Virus record (IMG/VR): IMGVR_UViG_3300006805_000110
Coordinates: 1-30,110 of that record
Source: a virus
Direction: 5' to 3' (one strand)
Length of the DNA stretch: 30,110 nucleotides
Part shown: positions 9,074 through 17,840 of the stretch, piece after piece
Layout: every line of letters starts with the position of its first letter
Numbering within the stretch: the first letter of the stretch is position 1
The notes under the pieces: model-generated
Database searches by the model: none
The model's input: the letters and a program-made list of their open reading frames with translations, nothing else
Told to the model about the DNA's origin: nothing
Made by a program: the position numbers and the translations under genes

Positions 9074-12000
9074 TACTGCCTCGATACGGTTTTGATCAGT
9101 TTCTTCAGCGGGCCACCACGGCTGATGTCATCCGAGATGACGGCCACAATGTCGTTCGGGCCGGGGATCGGCCGTTTGTCGGGCGGAGCCACCCAGACAT
9201 TGACATCTGCAGCCTGCACGGGTGCCATCGGTTTGGCAACACCTTGGATCGTCTTGGAGTCAGACAGGCTGCGGTTACCCATGCTGTTGATCTCGTCCAG
9301 CTTGTCAAAGCCGATCGACTTGGCGGCCGAGGCGCGCAGCACATACTCATCAGGCATCAGAACACGCAGCTGGCTATCCCGAGCAAGAGACCCAGTGACC
9401 TTACCGCCCTCGGCCATGCCTTCAACACGACCGCCCTCGCGGTTGCCCTCCAGACCGGCAAGCATGCTGTCGATGAAACCACTACCTCCCACAGCCCCAC
9501 TGAGCCAGCCCAGGGCTTTCTTCAGCAGGTAAACGGCCAGCATCTCAGCCACGATGCTTTGCAGTGACTTGACCATTGACAGTGCGAAGGCTGCCATGGC
9601 GTCCGCAGGTTTCTTGGTGCCATCGGTAATGTCGGTGAACAGCGTGGCGAAGGCTGACTTCCAGCCACCGAGGGCGCTCGTAATGCCTCCCTCGAGGATG
9701 TTGGTCATGTTCAGGTTGTTCTTGATGAAATCCCCGAAGATCACGTTGAGGCCCTTGAAGGTGGCCAGCGTCTCGTCACCCGTCGCCCGGATCTTCTCCT
9801 CGGCGTCGTTCACGAACTTCAACAGATCTTTGCGCTTTTTGACCAGACGGTTCAGCTCTTCCTGCTGGGCAACCGAGCGGTCCTGCTTCTGCAGGGCGTT
9901 GATCCGGGCCGTCGTGTTCTCCAGGTCATCCCGGGCAGCCTTCATCACCGCGCGGACACGCTCCGCACGCTTCTCGGTGTCATCTGCCAAGGCTGCACCG
10001 AGGTTCCCCTCGAGGGCATCGAGAGAGCTCTTGATCGCCTTCTTGCTGGTGGGGCCGGAGCCACCACCACCCTTACCACCACTGCCCTTCGGGGCTCTGT
10101 CCGGTGGAGCGTTCGCCCGCGCCGTGATCAGCTGTTCATCAGCGATCATGCCCGCCTGCTGCACCGCCGAACCAGCATAGATCGCAAGAGTCTCAACGAA
10201 GGATCCCGATTTTGCCAGCTTGGTGCGACGGTCAACCGCAGCATCATAGCGCTGAGCCTCAAGCCGAGCCTGCGCCGCAGTCTTGCCTGCCTTCAGGGCC
10301 TTCATCTCGACGCCCTTGGAGGCAAGCGAGATCAGCCCGCCGCCCAACGAGGCGACAGCTGCCATGATCCCGTTCACCTGACCAAGGACAAGCCCCATGG
10401 CATCGGCCCAAGCGTAAGTCGCGCCGGTCACGCCGTTCGTGGTGTCGAACAAGGCCAGAGTGGCCTGCGAAATAGCCTCGGTCGCACCTTGGGTCTCAAG
10501 TTGAGCCACCAGTGCAGCCCGTCGCGCCTGGACCTCAGCCTCTGCAACCTGCCAGCTGTCGGTGCCGTATTGCAGAGCGACCTTCTGGACCTCTGCCTGC
10601 CGATCGCGCTCGTCCGTCAGCTCCTTGACGGCGGCCAACTCTTCCTGAGATGCCCGCTTCGTGGCCCCCATGTATTCGTATTGCTTGAAGATGCGCTCCT
10701 GATCGGCATCGCGCCGTTTGTTGTCGGGGTTGGCGTCGAAACCAGCCATCAACATCCCGCTGGCGGTCTCCCCCAACTTGAGTTTGTCGACCTCGAGTTT
10801 GTAGGCCTTGCGCTTTGCATCCAGAGCCAGGTTCTCAGCCTGTGCGGAGTTGGCACCATAACGGGCGATGGTCTCTGCCATCTGCGTCATCTCGGCCATC
10901 TCGTTCTTCATGACCATGAACTGAGCGACAGAGCTCACCTTGCCCATGCCTTGTTTCGCATAGCCCGTGGCGGAGGTGTAGAGGTCCCCGAGTTTCTTGG
11001 CCGCCAGCTGGCCCATCAGCTCCTTGCCTTGGGCTACCAGTTCAGCATTGCGGATCCGGGCGGCCTCGGTCACCTCGGCGGTAGTGGCTTCCTGAGACCC
11101 ATTGGCCTTCATGTTCACTTCAGCAACCCGGGCGGCGGCCACGGCCAGCTGAGCTTCATTCTCCTGAAGCTCCTTTGTGATCTTGGCAAACTCCGTCAGG
11201 CTGTTGGTCTTACCCAACTTCTCCAGCAGGACCTTCTTCGCGGCCTCCAGCCGGTCGTTTGCCTGCTTGGCCTGTTGCTCCAGCACGGGGGTCGCAGCCT
11301 CACCCGTGGTGGTCAAAGCCTCTTCCATGGAGTTCTGAATAGGCGTCAGCCGCTCGATCAGATCGTCGCCGGCAGCGCGCGTGATCGTGCCTGCCTTGAC
11401 CAGCGCCTCGATGTCGTCTGTGGTTTTCTCTACGTTGCGGTTCAGGGACAGACTGATGCGTTTCAGCATCGTGTCTTCCTTGACAGCATTGCCTTTGAAC
11501 GCACTTTGGAAGGTGCTCACCGCGTTGGTGACGCCCTGCTTCATTGCGTCGATACGCCCCTCGACTGCCTTGAACTCGGCGGTGTCCCGGCTGTTCGAGG
11601 TGGCCAGATCTTCCTCAGCCTTGACCAGATCCCGGCCCATGGCTTCGAGGTTTTGCTTCTGGGTGACCACCGCCTGCAGATCATCCTGCATGTTCTCGAG
11701 GCGGCGGAGCATAACCTCTTCGACCGCCGTGATGCCCTCGGCCGTAGCGCGCTGCTTGCGCAGCTCACCGACCAAGGTTTTCACCTTGCGGTTCAGAGCT
11801 TCAGACTGGAGCGCCGTCTTGTTGGGCTGATCCAGAGACGACAGAATATCCTTGAACCGAGGGTCGTTCTCGACATCGGCTTGCTTGATCGGCGTGAAGA
11901 AATCCGACTCCGGAGCCACGGTGGTATAGCGATCCGGGCGCGCGGTGTTGGCCAGGTTGGTTTCGGTGTTCGCGATCACCCCTTGGGTCGCGACCTGGAG

Positions 12001-14424
12001 GGCCTTGAGGTCTTCTTGTTTCGTGACGATCCGCAGCCGGTATTCTTTGTTCAGCTGAGTGCGCAGTTCCTCGAGGCTGGTGATCAAGCCGTCCACAGTG
12101 CCCACGACACCATCAACGTCAAGGCCCATGGCCGAGAACTCATTTTTGACCGAGCGGACGGTGGACTCGAGCAGTCGCTGATTTTGGGTCAGGACCTCGG
12201 AGCGGTTCTTCAGCTCCTCGATCTTGTTGCTGACGGTCTCGATCTTGGCCGAGGTCTCGTCAAGGGCCCCCGTCGATTGCTCGAGCGTGGCCGACGCGCG
12301 CCCGAAGGCAGTTTCAGCCGCCGCCATCTCATTGCTGTAAGAGTTCCAGGCCCCCACACCGATAGAGACTGCCGCCGTCAAACCAATGAGGAGGGGCATC
12401 AGGGGCGCAAGGAACGTAGCGGCACCAGCGGCCAGCCCCATCGAGGCTGTCGCAGCCTGAGCAGAAGTCACCAGAGCCCCGAAGCCCCCCGCGAGGGCCG
12501 TGGTGCCCAGCAAGGACGTCGCGAGACCTGTGACCAGTTTGGCGATGCCCATACCGGCGAAGGCGAGAGTCAGCGACCCGGCGGCCGTGACAAGGATCTG
12601 CATCCCCGTGCTGCTGCTGGTGGTCCCACTCAGCAGATCCCCAAGGCTCTTGAACGTGTCACGCGCCGCGAACAACAGGGGCTGCATGCCCTCTGCGACA
12701 GTGGCCTTCAAGGTGTTGCCGAAGCGCGCTGACTGCGCGCTCAAGGAGCGCATCTGCGTATCGTTGGCCAGCATGGCGGCGTTGGTGTCGTAGAAGCTGG
12801 TTTCCATGTCCAGCATCAGGTCGAGGTTTTTCGACAGCGCGATGTAGGCGGCGGAGCCGCGCAGCTCGAAGGACCGGATGGCGTCCCCTGCGGTGAAGCC
12901 TGCCTTCTCGAGGTTGCTCATCGCGCCGTAAAGCCCCTTGGTCCGCACATCGACGTCCGACAGGGTCAGCCCGAGGCGGTTCAGGGTTTCGCGGAAAGCC
13001 TTGGAGGGCTTCTCGAGCGAGATCAAGATCTGGCGCATCCCGGTGCCAAGCGTCGAGCCCGACCGGATACCAGCATTCGACATCGCGCCCAAGGCGGCCG
13101 TCAGTTCCTCAAAGGTCAAGCCGGAAGAGGCTGCGGTATTACCGGCGTACTGGATACCCAGCGCCAGCTTTTCCATGTCGAGTTTCGAGGTGTTCACGGC
13201 GGCGGTCAGGGTGTTGACCACAGACATCGCTTGACCGGCCTCGAGCTCGAACACGCTCAAGACCGAGGTGGTGACATCCGTCACCGTCTTGATTGAGGCT
13301 CCCGAAGCGGTGGCCAGCAGAGCGACAGCGCCGATGGTGTCCTTGATCTGGCTGAGCGACAGACCTGCCTGACCCAGGATCACGGCAGCTTCGGTCAGCT
13401 CAACGGCGGAGAACTTGGTGCCCTGCGCAATCTCGATCAGGTTCTGTTTCAGCCCCTCGAGGCCGGTGTCGGTGATCACCACGGTGGCCTGCAGCGCCCG
13501 CAGCCCGGTGTCGAGATCCTTGGCGAAGCCCAAGGCATCGACCACGGTTGTGCGGGCCGCGTTCAGCAGCATGTAGTTTGCAGCCAACCCGGCTTGGATG
13601 GTGAACAGCCCTGCGCCACCGTCGCCGAAGAGACGCTCCCGGGTGTTCTCCCGGCCGCGCTGGGCGATGTTGGCGGGCGTGTTGTTTGCGGCGCGCTCAC
13701 GGGCGAGACGGGCTTTGTCCTCGGCGCGGACCTGAGCCTCAGCCGCCTTGGCTTGCGCACGGGCTTGTGCCTCGATCGCAGCAGTGACCTTTGCCTCTTC
13801 AACGGCGCGCTTGCGGGCCGTCTCGACTTGCTTCGCCTGTTCGGCGGCGCGGGTCTTATCGGCAAGAGCCTCCCGGGCCAGGATCTGCAACCGGATCTGC
13901 AGGCGATCTTGTAGGAAGCGGGCAGTGGCGATGCGCTTCTCGTCGCCGGAGAGCAGCTCAAGTCCCAGCCGGCGCTCGGCTAGCAGCAGCTGGGAGCGCA
14001 ATTTGACCTCGTTGGTTTCCTTGACGGAAGCCTGAAGCGTGCGGTCCATGTCCAAGGCCATGGCCGCACGGTTCTTGCGGATCTCCTGATCGGATTTCAG
14101 CTGGGCCGCGGATTGCCGCGCCAGCTCGGCGGCGTCCCCCCGGTCGATTGCTCCACTACCGCCCTTGGCGATCGTGGAGGCAACCTTGCGGTTGATCTCG
14201 GCCTGCTTGCTGGCGTTGTAGGCGTCGAGGTTGCTGAGGGCCGCTTTGGCCGCCAGCGCTTTTTGTTGGCTCTCGAGTTTCTTGGTCAGGCTGACAAGGT
14301 CGTTCATCCGCACTGAGGCGGCGCCGAGTTTGTCTAGGAACGCATCCATCGAAGAAAGGCTGGCCTTGGAAAGTTCCAAGTTGACCTTTGCGTTTGTGCC
14401 CTCGGTAGCTACGTTCTTAGCCAT
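9073..14424 (-). CDS. Tape measure protein
   Basis: 1783 residues. It sets tail length by spanning the tube lumen during assembly and is ejected ahead of DNA. Residues 1-250 are Ala/Lys/Glu/Arg-rich and probably coiled coil. Residues about 265-500 are the conserved tape measure core (LRALQATV, VILGQAGLSLSQI, GLTFEELTAALGAMSNAG, GTGMRQIL). Hydrophobic, probably membrane-active segments follow at about 610-705, then a long helical coiled-coil region. The end has a helical hydrophobic patch (SIVAEMLAVYLLKKALGWL) and a Gly-rich segment leading to LMPDEYVLRASAAKSIG, a pattern common at the C-termini of such proteins. No peptidase domain was recognised. The ATG is preceded by AGGGA and sits 1 bp after the TAG of the frameshift frame. 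It is the longest complete gene of the window. Confidence 0.95.
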   Translation of the reverse strand: MAKNVATEGTNAKVNLELSKASLSSMDAFLDKLGAASVRMNDLVSLTKKLESQQKALAAKAALSNLDAYNASKQAEINRKVASTIAKGGSGAIDRGDAAELARQSAAQLKSDQEIRKNRAAMALDMDRTLQASVKETNEVKLRSQLLLAERRLGLELLSGDEKRIATARFLQDRLQIRLQILAREALADKTRAAEQAKQVETARKRAVEEAKVTAAIEAQARAQAKAAEAQVRAEDKARLARERAANNTPANIAQRGRENTRERLFGDGGAGLFTIQAGLAANYMLLNAARTTVVDALGFAKDLDTGLRALQATVVITDTGLEGLKQNLIEIAQGTKFSAVELTEAAVILGQAGLSLSQIKDTIGAVALLATASGASIKTVTDVTTSVLSVFELEAGQAMSVVNTLTAAVNTSKLDMEKLALGIQYAGNTAASSGLTFEELTAALGAMSNAGIRSGSTLGTGMRQILISLEKPSKAFRETLNRLGLTLSDVDVRTKGLYGAMSNLEKAGFTAGDAIRSFELRGSAAYIALSKNLDLMLDMETSFYDTNAAMLANDTQMRSLSAQSARFGNTLKATVAEGMQPLLFAARDTFKSLGDLLSGTTSSSTGMQILVTAAGSLTLAFAGMGIAKLVTGLATSLLGTTALAGGFGALVTSAQAATASMGLAAGAATFLAPLMPLLIGLTAAVSIGVGAWNSYSNEMAAAETAFGRASATLEQSTGALDETSAKIETVSNKIEELKNRSEVLTQNQRLLESTVRSVKNEFSAMGLDVDGVVGTVDGLITSLEELRTQLNKEYRLRIVTKQEDLKALQVATQGVIANTETNLANTARPDRYTTVAPESDFFTPIKQADVENDPRFKDILSSLDQPNKTALQSEALNRKVKTLVGELRKQRATAEGITAVEEVMLRRLENMQDDLQAVVTQKQNLEAMGRDLVKAEEDLATSNSRDTAEFKAVEGRIDAMKQGVTNAVSTFQSAFKGNAVKEDTMLKRISLSLNRNVEKTTDDIEALVKAGTITRAAGDDLIERLTPIQNSMEEALTTTGEAATPVLEQQAKQANDRLEAAKKVLLEKLGKTNSLTEFAKITKELQENEAQLAVAAARVAEVNMKANGSQEATTAEVTEAARIRNAELVAQGKELMGQLAAKKLGDLYTSATGYAKQGMGKVSSVAQFMVMKNEMAEMTQMAETIARYGANSAQAENLALDAKRKAYKLEVDKLKLGETASGMLMAGFDANPDNKRRDADQERIFKQYEYMGATKRASQEELAAVKELTDERDRQAEVQKVALQYGTDSWQVAEAEVQARRAALVAQLETQGATEAISQATLALFDTTNGVTGATYAWADAMGLVLGQVNGIMAAVASLGGGLISLASKGVEMKALKAGKTAAQARLEAQRYDAAVDRRTKLAKSGSFVETLAIYAGSAVQQAGMIADEQLITARANAPPDRAPKGSGGKGGGGSGPTSKKAIKSSLDALEGNLGAALADDTEKRAERVRAVMKAARDDLENTTARINALQKQDRSVAQQEELNRLVKKRKDLLKFVNDAEEKIRATGDETLATFKGLNVIFGDFIKNNLNMTNILEGGITSALGGWKSAFATLFTDITDGTKKPADAMAAFALSMVKSLQSIVAEMLAVYLLKKALGWLSGAVGGSGFIDSMLAGLEGNREGGRVEGMAEGGKVTGSLARDSQLRVLMPDEYVLRASAAKSIGFDKLDEINSMGNRSLSDSKTIQGVAKPMAPVQAADVNVWVAPPDKRPIPGPNDIVAVISDDISRGGPLKKLIKTVSRQ

Positions 14425-15059
14425 CTAGAAAATCCCTGCGGCCACTTGTTGAATGGTCTCCCAGGAACTCGGTTTGGCCTCCGAGGTCCCTTCTGGCTTT
14501 GCCGTCCCAAAAGCCTGCGACAAAATCAGAGCCAGGGTGGCGTATTCCTGGATGAACCCAATCTGCTTCAGGGACAAGTAAAGCCTGAGCTTCACTCTAA
14601 TGTCGTCGAGGGTGTATCTCCAGTAGAGTTTTCGGAGATCTGAGGGGACGGTGTCAAAGACGAGGCAGAGAGCGTCTCGGAGGGGGAGCTCTCCGAACCA
14701 GCGAGTGAACTCTTCAATTCGTCCACTGCGCCCTTTGCCTTCAGCAGCTTGTTCACGGCCCGCTGCGACTCCTTCATGAAAAAATCCAGCACATGGTCCT
14801 GGGCCCAGCTGATCAGATCTGCCACGTTCTGGGGGGTCGCCTTCAATGCGAAGACGTTGAACGGCTTGGTGATCTCGCCGTTCTCATCACGCTCCGAGAG
14901 AACCTCGATCAGAACCTCTTTGCGCAGGTTGTGATCCATCACCATCAACGATGCCGGTTCAATTTCACCGACGAGCACGCAGAGCGTGTTCAACAACCCA
15001 AAGGTCATGGTGATATGAACGACCTCATTGCCATTCTGAAGCTTAAACGAACTGTCCAT
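14425..15059 (-). CDS. Tail assembly chaperone, -1 frameshift fusion (gpGT-like)
   Basis: A -1 shift at A AAG GGC (14730-14736) joins the first 110 residues of the gpG-like protein to a 101-residue extension, giving about 211 residues. The -1 frame is open from the slip to a TAG at 14425-14427, immediately before the tape measure ATG. The extension looks like a real protein: it contains RIEEFTRWFGELPLRDAL and a helical segment with IQEYATLALIL, and it fills the gap that would otherwise be non-coding. It has no plausible start codon or ribosome binding site of its own. In lambda the GT fusion is made in small amounts, and its T part recruits tail tube subunits to the tape measure. Confidence 0.85.
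14592..15059 (-). CDS. Tail assembly chaperone, zero-frame product (gpG-like)
   Basis: 155 residues. It lies between the major tail protein and the tape measure gene, the fixed position of lambda G/GT. The protein has a beta-rich N-terminus, a helical middle (VADLISWAQDHVLDFFM and an Ala/Lys helix to residue about 115) and a Ser/Thr/Pro-rich disordered tail. The start at 15059 has GAGG 6 bases upstream; an ATG 12 codons earlier lies in the preceding terminator and is not favoured. gpG binds the tape measure protein and keeps it soluble before tube polymerisation. The low-complexity zero-frame tail after residue 110 is typical of a product whose other frame carries the conserved domain. Confidence 0.85.
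   Translation of the reverse strand: MDSSFKLQNGNEVVHITMTFGLLNTLCVLVGEIEPASLMVMDHNLRKEVLIEVLSERDENGEITKPFNVFALKATPQNVADLISWAQDHVLDFFMKESQRAVNKLLKAKGAVDELKSSLAGSESSPSETLSASSLTPSPQISENSTGDTPSTTLE
14730..14736 (-). promoter_or_regulatory. Programmed -1 ribosomal frameshift site, A AAG GGC
   Basis: On the minus strand the heptamer fits the X XXY YYZ rule, with zero-frame codons GCA AAG GGC re-pairing as AAA GGG. It lies in the window where both chaperone frames are open. A 6-bp stem (TCGGAG/CTCCGA, 14696-14677) lies about 34 bases downstream, farther than usual stimulatory structures, so its role is doubtful. Confidence 0.8.
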
Positions 15060-15077
15060 TGTCGTCCTCATGTTAAG

Positions 15078-15117
15078 AAAAAACCACTGCTCCATCCGTA
15101 AAGGTGAAGCAGTGGTT
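15078..15117 (-). terminator. Rho-independent terminator after the major tail protein gene
   Basis: On the minus strand a 10-bp perfect stem (AACCACTGCT with AGCAGTGGTT) closes a 16-base loop that can pair further, followed by six T. It sits between the major tail protein stop (15137) and the chaperone start (15059). It probably limits read-through so that the tail tube protein is made in excess over the chaperone and tape measure. Confidence 0.8.
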
Positions 15118-15136
15118 CATCAAGGAGTATTCTGGA

Positions 15137-15907
15137 TCAGTTCGCGTAAATGGCACCCACGCGGTTTGCAAAGGTCGAATACAGCGCATCTGCCGGCACC
15201 AAGTTGTAAGCTTGGATCTCGAAAGGCATGCTCGAGTAGTCGTCCGTGGTGAAGCCCAGGTTGAAGCCCGAAACGATCTTCACCTTCGGCAGGATGACGC
15301 TGACCGGCTTGTTCTCGGCGGTGAGGCCCACGATCTTGCAGCTGAGGAACGGCTGGGTCGCGGTGTTGCCCAGATCCAAGGTCGAGACCGAACGAACGAC
15401 CGTACCGATCGGCAGCACAACCGCCGGAAGGTTGGTCTTGAAGGTCAGGACGTTGGTCGCGATCGACAAGATCTGACGGATGTAGTTCTTGTCCGGGAAC
15501 GCTGGGTCTTCCAAGATCACCCACTGGTTCGCAGCCAAGCCGGCGGCCGAGGTCACGGTCATGGTCGCAGCGCCTGCGGTGGTTGCCGCCGAAGAGGCCG
15601 TTTCCGCAATCACCGGGGCGGCGTTGACACCACCGTCCAGACCGTTCGCATAGGTCAGGTTCCGCATGGTAAATTCATAGGCATCGAACATCGCCTTCAC
15701 CGCGTTCCCGGTCTTCACCGAGAAAATCGCTTGTTGCTGGACGCCCTGCGTCAGCTCTTTGAAAGTCGGGTCGCCGGTCACCTTGACGTTCTTTGCCAAG
15801 CCCAACGAGTGGGCCGAGGGGATCAAGTCGAAGACGTTTGCCATGGGACCAACCATAACGGTGGCAGTGCCCAGCATGAAGTTCGTGGTCTGTGCCTCAC
15901 CGGCCAT
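15137..15907 (-). CDS. Major tail (tube) protein
   Basis: 256 residues, rich in Ala, Thr, Val and Gly with a beta-strand pattern, as expected for a tube-forming major tail protein of the lambda gpV type. The N-terminus (MAGEAQTTNFMLGTATVMVG) and the position just upstream of the chaperone pair and tape measure gene support the call. A middle segment (about residues 100-175, TSSAATTAGAATMTVTSA and following) may be an inserted surface domain with its own strands. The ATG has AGGA 7 bases upstream. A terminator follows directly, as after the major capsid gene. No clear sigma-70 promoter was found immediately upstream. Confidence 0.85.
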   Translation of the reverse strand: MAGEAQTTNFMLGTATVMVGPMANVFDLIPSAHSLGLAKNVKVTGDPTFKELTQGVQQQAIFSVKTGNAVKAMFDAYEFTMRNLTYANGLDGGVNAAPVIAETASSAATTAGAATMTVTSAAGLAANQWVILEDPAFPDKNYIRQILSIATNVLTFKTNLPAVVLPIGTVVRSVSTLDLGNTATQPFLSCKIVGLTAENKPVSVILPKVKIVSGFNLGFTTDDYSSMPFEIQAYNLVPADALYSTFANRVGAIYAN

Positions 15908-15974
15908 GTTGCATTCCTCTGAAGACGAGTTGATTTGCCTAACAGCACTAGAGGACCCCTAGAAATTAGTAAAA

Positions 15975-15990
15975 GGTTCTATTTGGTTCT
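15975..15990 (+). promoter_or_regulatory. Phased direct repeat GGTTCT x2 (candidate operator)
   Basis: Two GGTTCT copies start exactly 10 bp apart and overlap the predicted -35 of the Arc-like gene. Two CTAGA copies 11 bp apart (15948-15952 and 15959-15963) lie just upstream, between this site and the tail protein gene. Pairs of repeats on the same helix face are typical of ribbon-helix-helix operators, so autoregulation is plausible. This is inferred from spacing only. Confidence 0.4.
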
Positions 15991-16011
15991 GTCGTGAGAG
16001 CCTGTTATGGT
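15983..16011 (+). promoter_or_regulatory. Candidate promoter of the Arc-like repressor gene
   Basis: TTGGTT (15983-15988) and TATGGT (16006-16011) are separated by 17 bp, about 28 bp before the ATG at 16039. The match to the sigma-70 consensus is moderate (3/6 and 4/6). An independent promoter is expected because the gene stands alone and opposite to its neighbours. Confidence 0.45.
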
Positions 16012-16038
16012 GCAAAAACAACCAAACACGGAGCCAAC

Positions 16039-16209
16039 ATGAATACGAGCGAAAAAGATCCCAAGGGTTTCACGATCCGCCTCCCACCAGCGCTGGACGA
16101 GTTTATCCGCGAACTGGCCGAGCAGAACGGCCGGTCGCGGAATAAGGAGATCATCCACCTGCTGAAGGGGATTATCGAGAGTCCAGGCGCAAAGTCTGAT
16201 CCGACTTAA
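16039..16209 (+). CDS. Arc-like ribbon-helix-helix DNA-binding protein
   Basis: 56 residues. A short strand (KGFTIRLP) that would insert in the DNA major groove is followed by helix A (ALDEFIRELAEQNG) and by RSRNKEIIHLLKGII as turn and helix B. The AEQNGRSRNKEI segment closely resembles the core of phage P22 Arc. The ATG at 16039 has GGAG 5 bases upstream; an in-frame ATG 15 codons earlier lies by the predicted promoter and has no Shine-Dalgarno. The gene is alone on the plus strand inside the minus-strand structural block and its last 38 bp overlap the tail terminator gene tail to tail. It probably represses transcription, first of all its own; lambda-like phages carry such inserts ('morons') between tail genes. 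Confidence 0.85.
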   Translation: MNTSEKDPKGFTIRLPPALDEFIRELAEQNGRSRNKEIIHLLKGIIESPGAKSDPT

Positions 16210-16624
16210 AGGTCACGAAGATTGGCCGAGCGGGTTGGGTGTCGGTGTGCAACACCGATCCAACCCGTGTGCGGTTTAGCACATTCAGATAGCCCCGCGG
16301 CGCCCCAGTCACCGCATCCACAATCTCGACCCGCTTCGTCGGCAGCAGCTCATTCAGCAGCCGGTTGGTGATCTCTTCCATGCGGAACAGGTTCTTGTCG
16401 TTCCGGGTCGAGATGACGAAGGCGATGGCGGGCCGCACGAAAGCCTCCTCCACATCCATCTGAAATTCCGAGAGGGCCACGAAGTCTTTCTCAGGCCAGT
16501 CCATCGGGCTGGCAAAGCCATCGAGGTTGAGGGCTGAAACGGCCCCGCCGGCTGCCGTCTCGCGGGTAGCGAAACCCTGCAGGAACCTCAGAAGCGAAGC
16601 GTGGATGTCACGATATTCATTCAT
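16172..16624 (-). CDS. Tail terminator protein (gpU-like)
   Basis: 150 residues. It is the last of four small genes between the capsid and tail tube genes, the position of the protein that caps the tail tube and stops its growth. The sequence has a helix, then strands with a helix around residues 80-95 (MEEITNRLLNELLPTKR) and a basic end, in keeping with the alpha-beta fold of gpU-type proteins. The family assignment is mainly by position, size and pattern. Its start overlaps the previous stop by 4 bp (ATGA). The 3' end overlaps the opposite-strand Arc-like gene by 38 bp. Confidence 0.65.
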   Translation of the reverse strand: MNEYRDIHASLLRFLQGFATRETAAGGAVSALNLDGFASPMDWPEKDFVALSEFQMDVEEAFVRPAIAFVISTRNDKNLFRMEEITNRLLNELLPTKRVEIVDAVTGAPRGYLNVLNRTRVGSVLHTDTQPARPIFVTFKSDQTLRLDSR

Positions 16625-17331
16625 AGACCAAGTGCCTTATTGACGGCTTCCCGCGCGCGGTTGCGTTCGTAATACTCGATGAAGGGCAAAAGGAAAGGTC
16701 TCGCAGGGCGCTTGTCCTTCTTATTCCCATATTCTGCAGCCTGCATCTTGAAGAAGGTTTTGCCCTTGAAGGGTTTGAGCAGCCCCCCGGCGCCCCGGGT
16801 GAGCTTGGGAAACATCACGACCTCGAGAACCGCCGAGAGGCTGGCGAACTGGCCTGCCCCCTTGAAGCCTTTGGGGATCCGCGCGCGACCGGAGGAGAGC
16901 GAAATCTCTGAACCCCCACGCAGCCGGACTTCGGGCACACCATAGGGGAGGGTTTCCTCGAGCGCCTCGAAATCTCCGAGCAGCTCAGAGGTCTTGCCTC
17001 GGTAGAAGGCACTAATCCTGGAGTCCGCTAGGCGTGGCCGGGTGGCCCGCTGCAGACCATAAGCCTCCTTACCGGGGGTGTATTTCCGGGTCTGGTTCTT
17101 TGCGTTTTTCCATCTCTGGGTGAGAGCTGCCCAGCTGATCTCGATCTCGGAGGGAGCGGCCTCGCCGCCCAGACCATCGCGGATGTCATAGAAAAGCTGC
17201 TCGGCCTCGATCTTGAGTTCCTCCCGAAGATCAGGGATCAGGGCCTCAACCTCGGCAAAAAATGCCCGCTCGACGGTCTGAACGACCTTGCGGTAGGCCT
17301 GTGCGAAGACGTCATCGTTCTGACCGGCCAT
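16621..17331 (-). CDS. HK97 gp10-like tail completion / neck protein
   Basis: 236 residues. The C-terminal motif, ARPFLLPFIEYYERNRAREAV, resembles the ARPF-and-helix ending of HK97 gp10-family proteins, which act at the head-tail joint. This protein is longer than usual: residues 60-180 include a basic, Gly-rich part. The start overlaps the previous stop (TAATG) and the stop overlaps the next start (ATGA), so it is coupled within the neck operon. A role in joining tail to head is inferred from this motif and the gene order. Confidence 0.65.
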   Translation of the reverse strand: MAGQNDDVFAQAYRKVVQTVERAFFAEVEALIPDLREELKIEAEQLFYDIRDGLGGEAAPSEIEISWAALTQRWKNAKNQTRKYTPGKEAYGLQRATRPRLADSRISAFYRGKTSELLGDFEALEETLPYGVPEVRLRGGSEISLSSGRARIPKGFKGAGQFASLSAVLEVVMFPKLTRGAGGLLKPFKGKTFFKMQAAEYGNKKDKRPARPFLLPFIEYYERNRAREAVNKALGL

Positions 17332-17840
17332 TAGAACACCGTGAGCTGATTGACACCAAGCATGAGGCTTTTTGTGAACGTGGTATAGGGACCGATCTGG
17401 TCGCCCAGTCGGATGTCCGCTCCGGTGAAGATGTAGAGCTTGGCGCGCTCAATGCCCTGATCAGCGATGATCCGAGCAGGCTCGATCACCACTGGGAGGG
17501 CTGCATCCATCAGGATCGGGGTGCTGTCGCGCTCCATGCCGGTGACCGGATCGGTGGTTGTGCCGGGGCGGGTCCAGCGCATGTAATGCGTGATCTCATA
17601 GGCCCGGTAGCGCACCAGATCTATCAGGGTCTCCTGCGAGAACAACAGATAGGCCGTGCCCCGGCCTTTGATCACACTGCCTGCGGCCACGAGGGCTGTC
17701 TTGTGGACCACCGCGATCTTGCGAGGTTGGAAGTTGGCTTCCTGGCTGATGTCCGGGGCATCCTGAAGCTCAAGGCGAACCTTGTTGCCCGCGCTCGTGC
17801 GGAAGATCTCGCTGAAGCGCTCGACGAGGGGGCGCTTCAT
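17331..17840 (-). CDS. Head closure / head-tail stopper protein
   Basis: 169 residues. The C-terminal part contains IFTGADIRLGDQIGPYTTFTKSLM, similar in pattern to the beta-barrel segment of phage head-tail stopper proteins (a GD-x-I strand followed by a polar beta hairpin). Such proteins close the portal channel after packaging. The gene overlaps both neighbours by 1-4 bp. The call is by pattern and order; it could instead be another small neck component. Confidence 0.55.
   Translation of the reverse strand: MKRPLVERFSEIFRTSAGNKVRLELQDAPDISQEANFQPRKIAVVHKTALVAAGSVIKGRGTAYLLFSQETLIDLVRYRAYEITHYMRWTRPGTTTDPVTGMERDSTPILMDAALPVVIEPARIIADQGIERAKLYIFTGADIRLGDQIGPYTTFTKSLMLGVNQLTVF

Noticed and set aside
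10489-12732. Long plus-strand open frame (747 codons) opposite the tape measure gene
   Set aside because: An antisense shadow of GC-rich coding DNA; Leu/Gln/Gly-rich translation without recognisable domains.
14677-14696. Stem downstream of the slippery site as a frameshift stimulator
   Set aside because: It is only 6 bp and about 34 bases from the heptamer, too far for the usual spacing; kept only as a remark.
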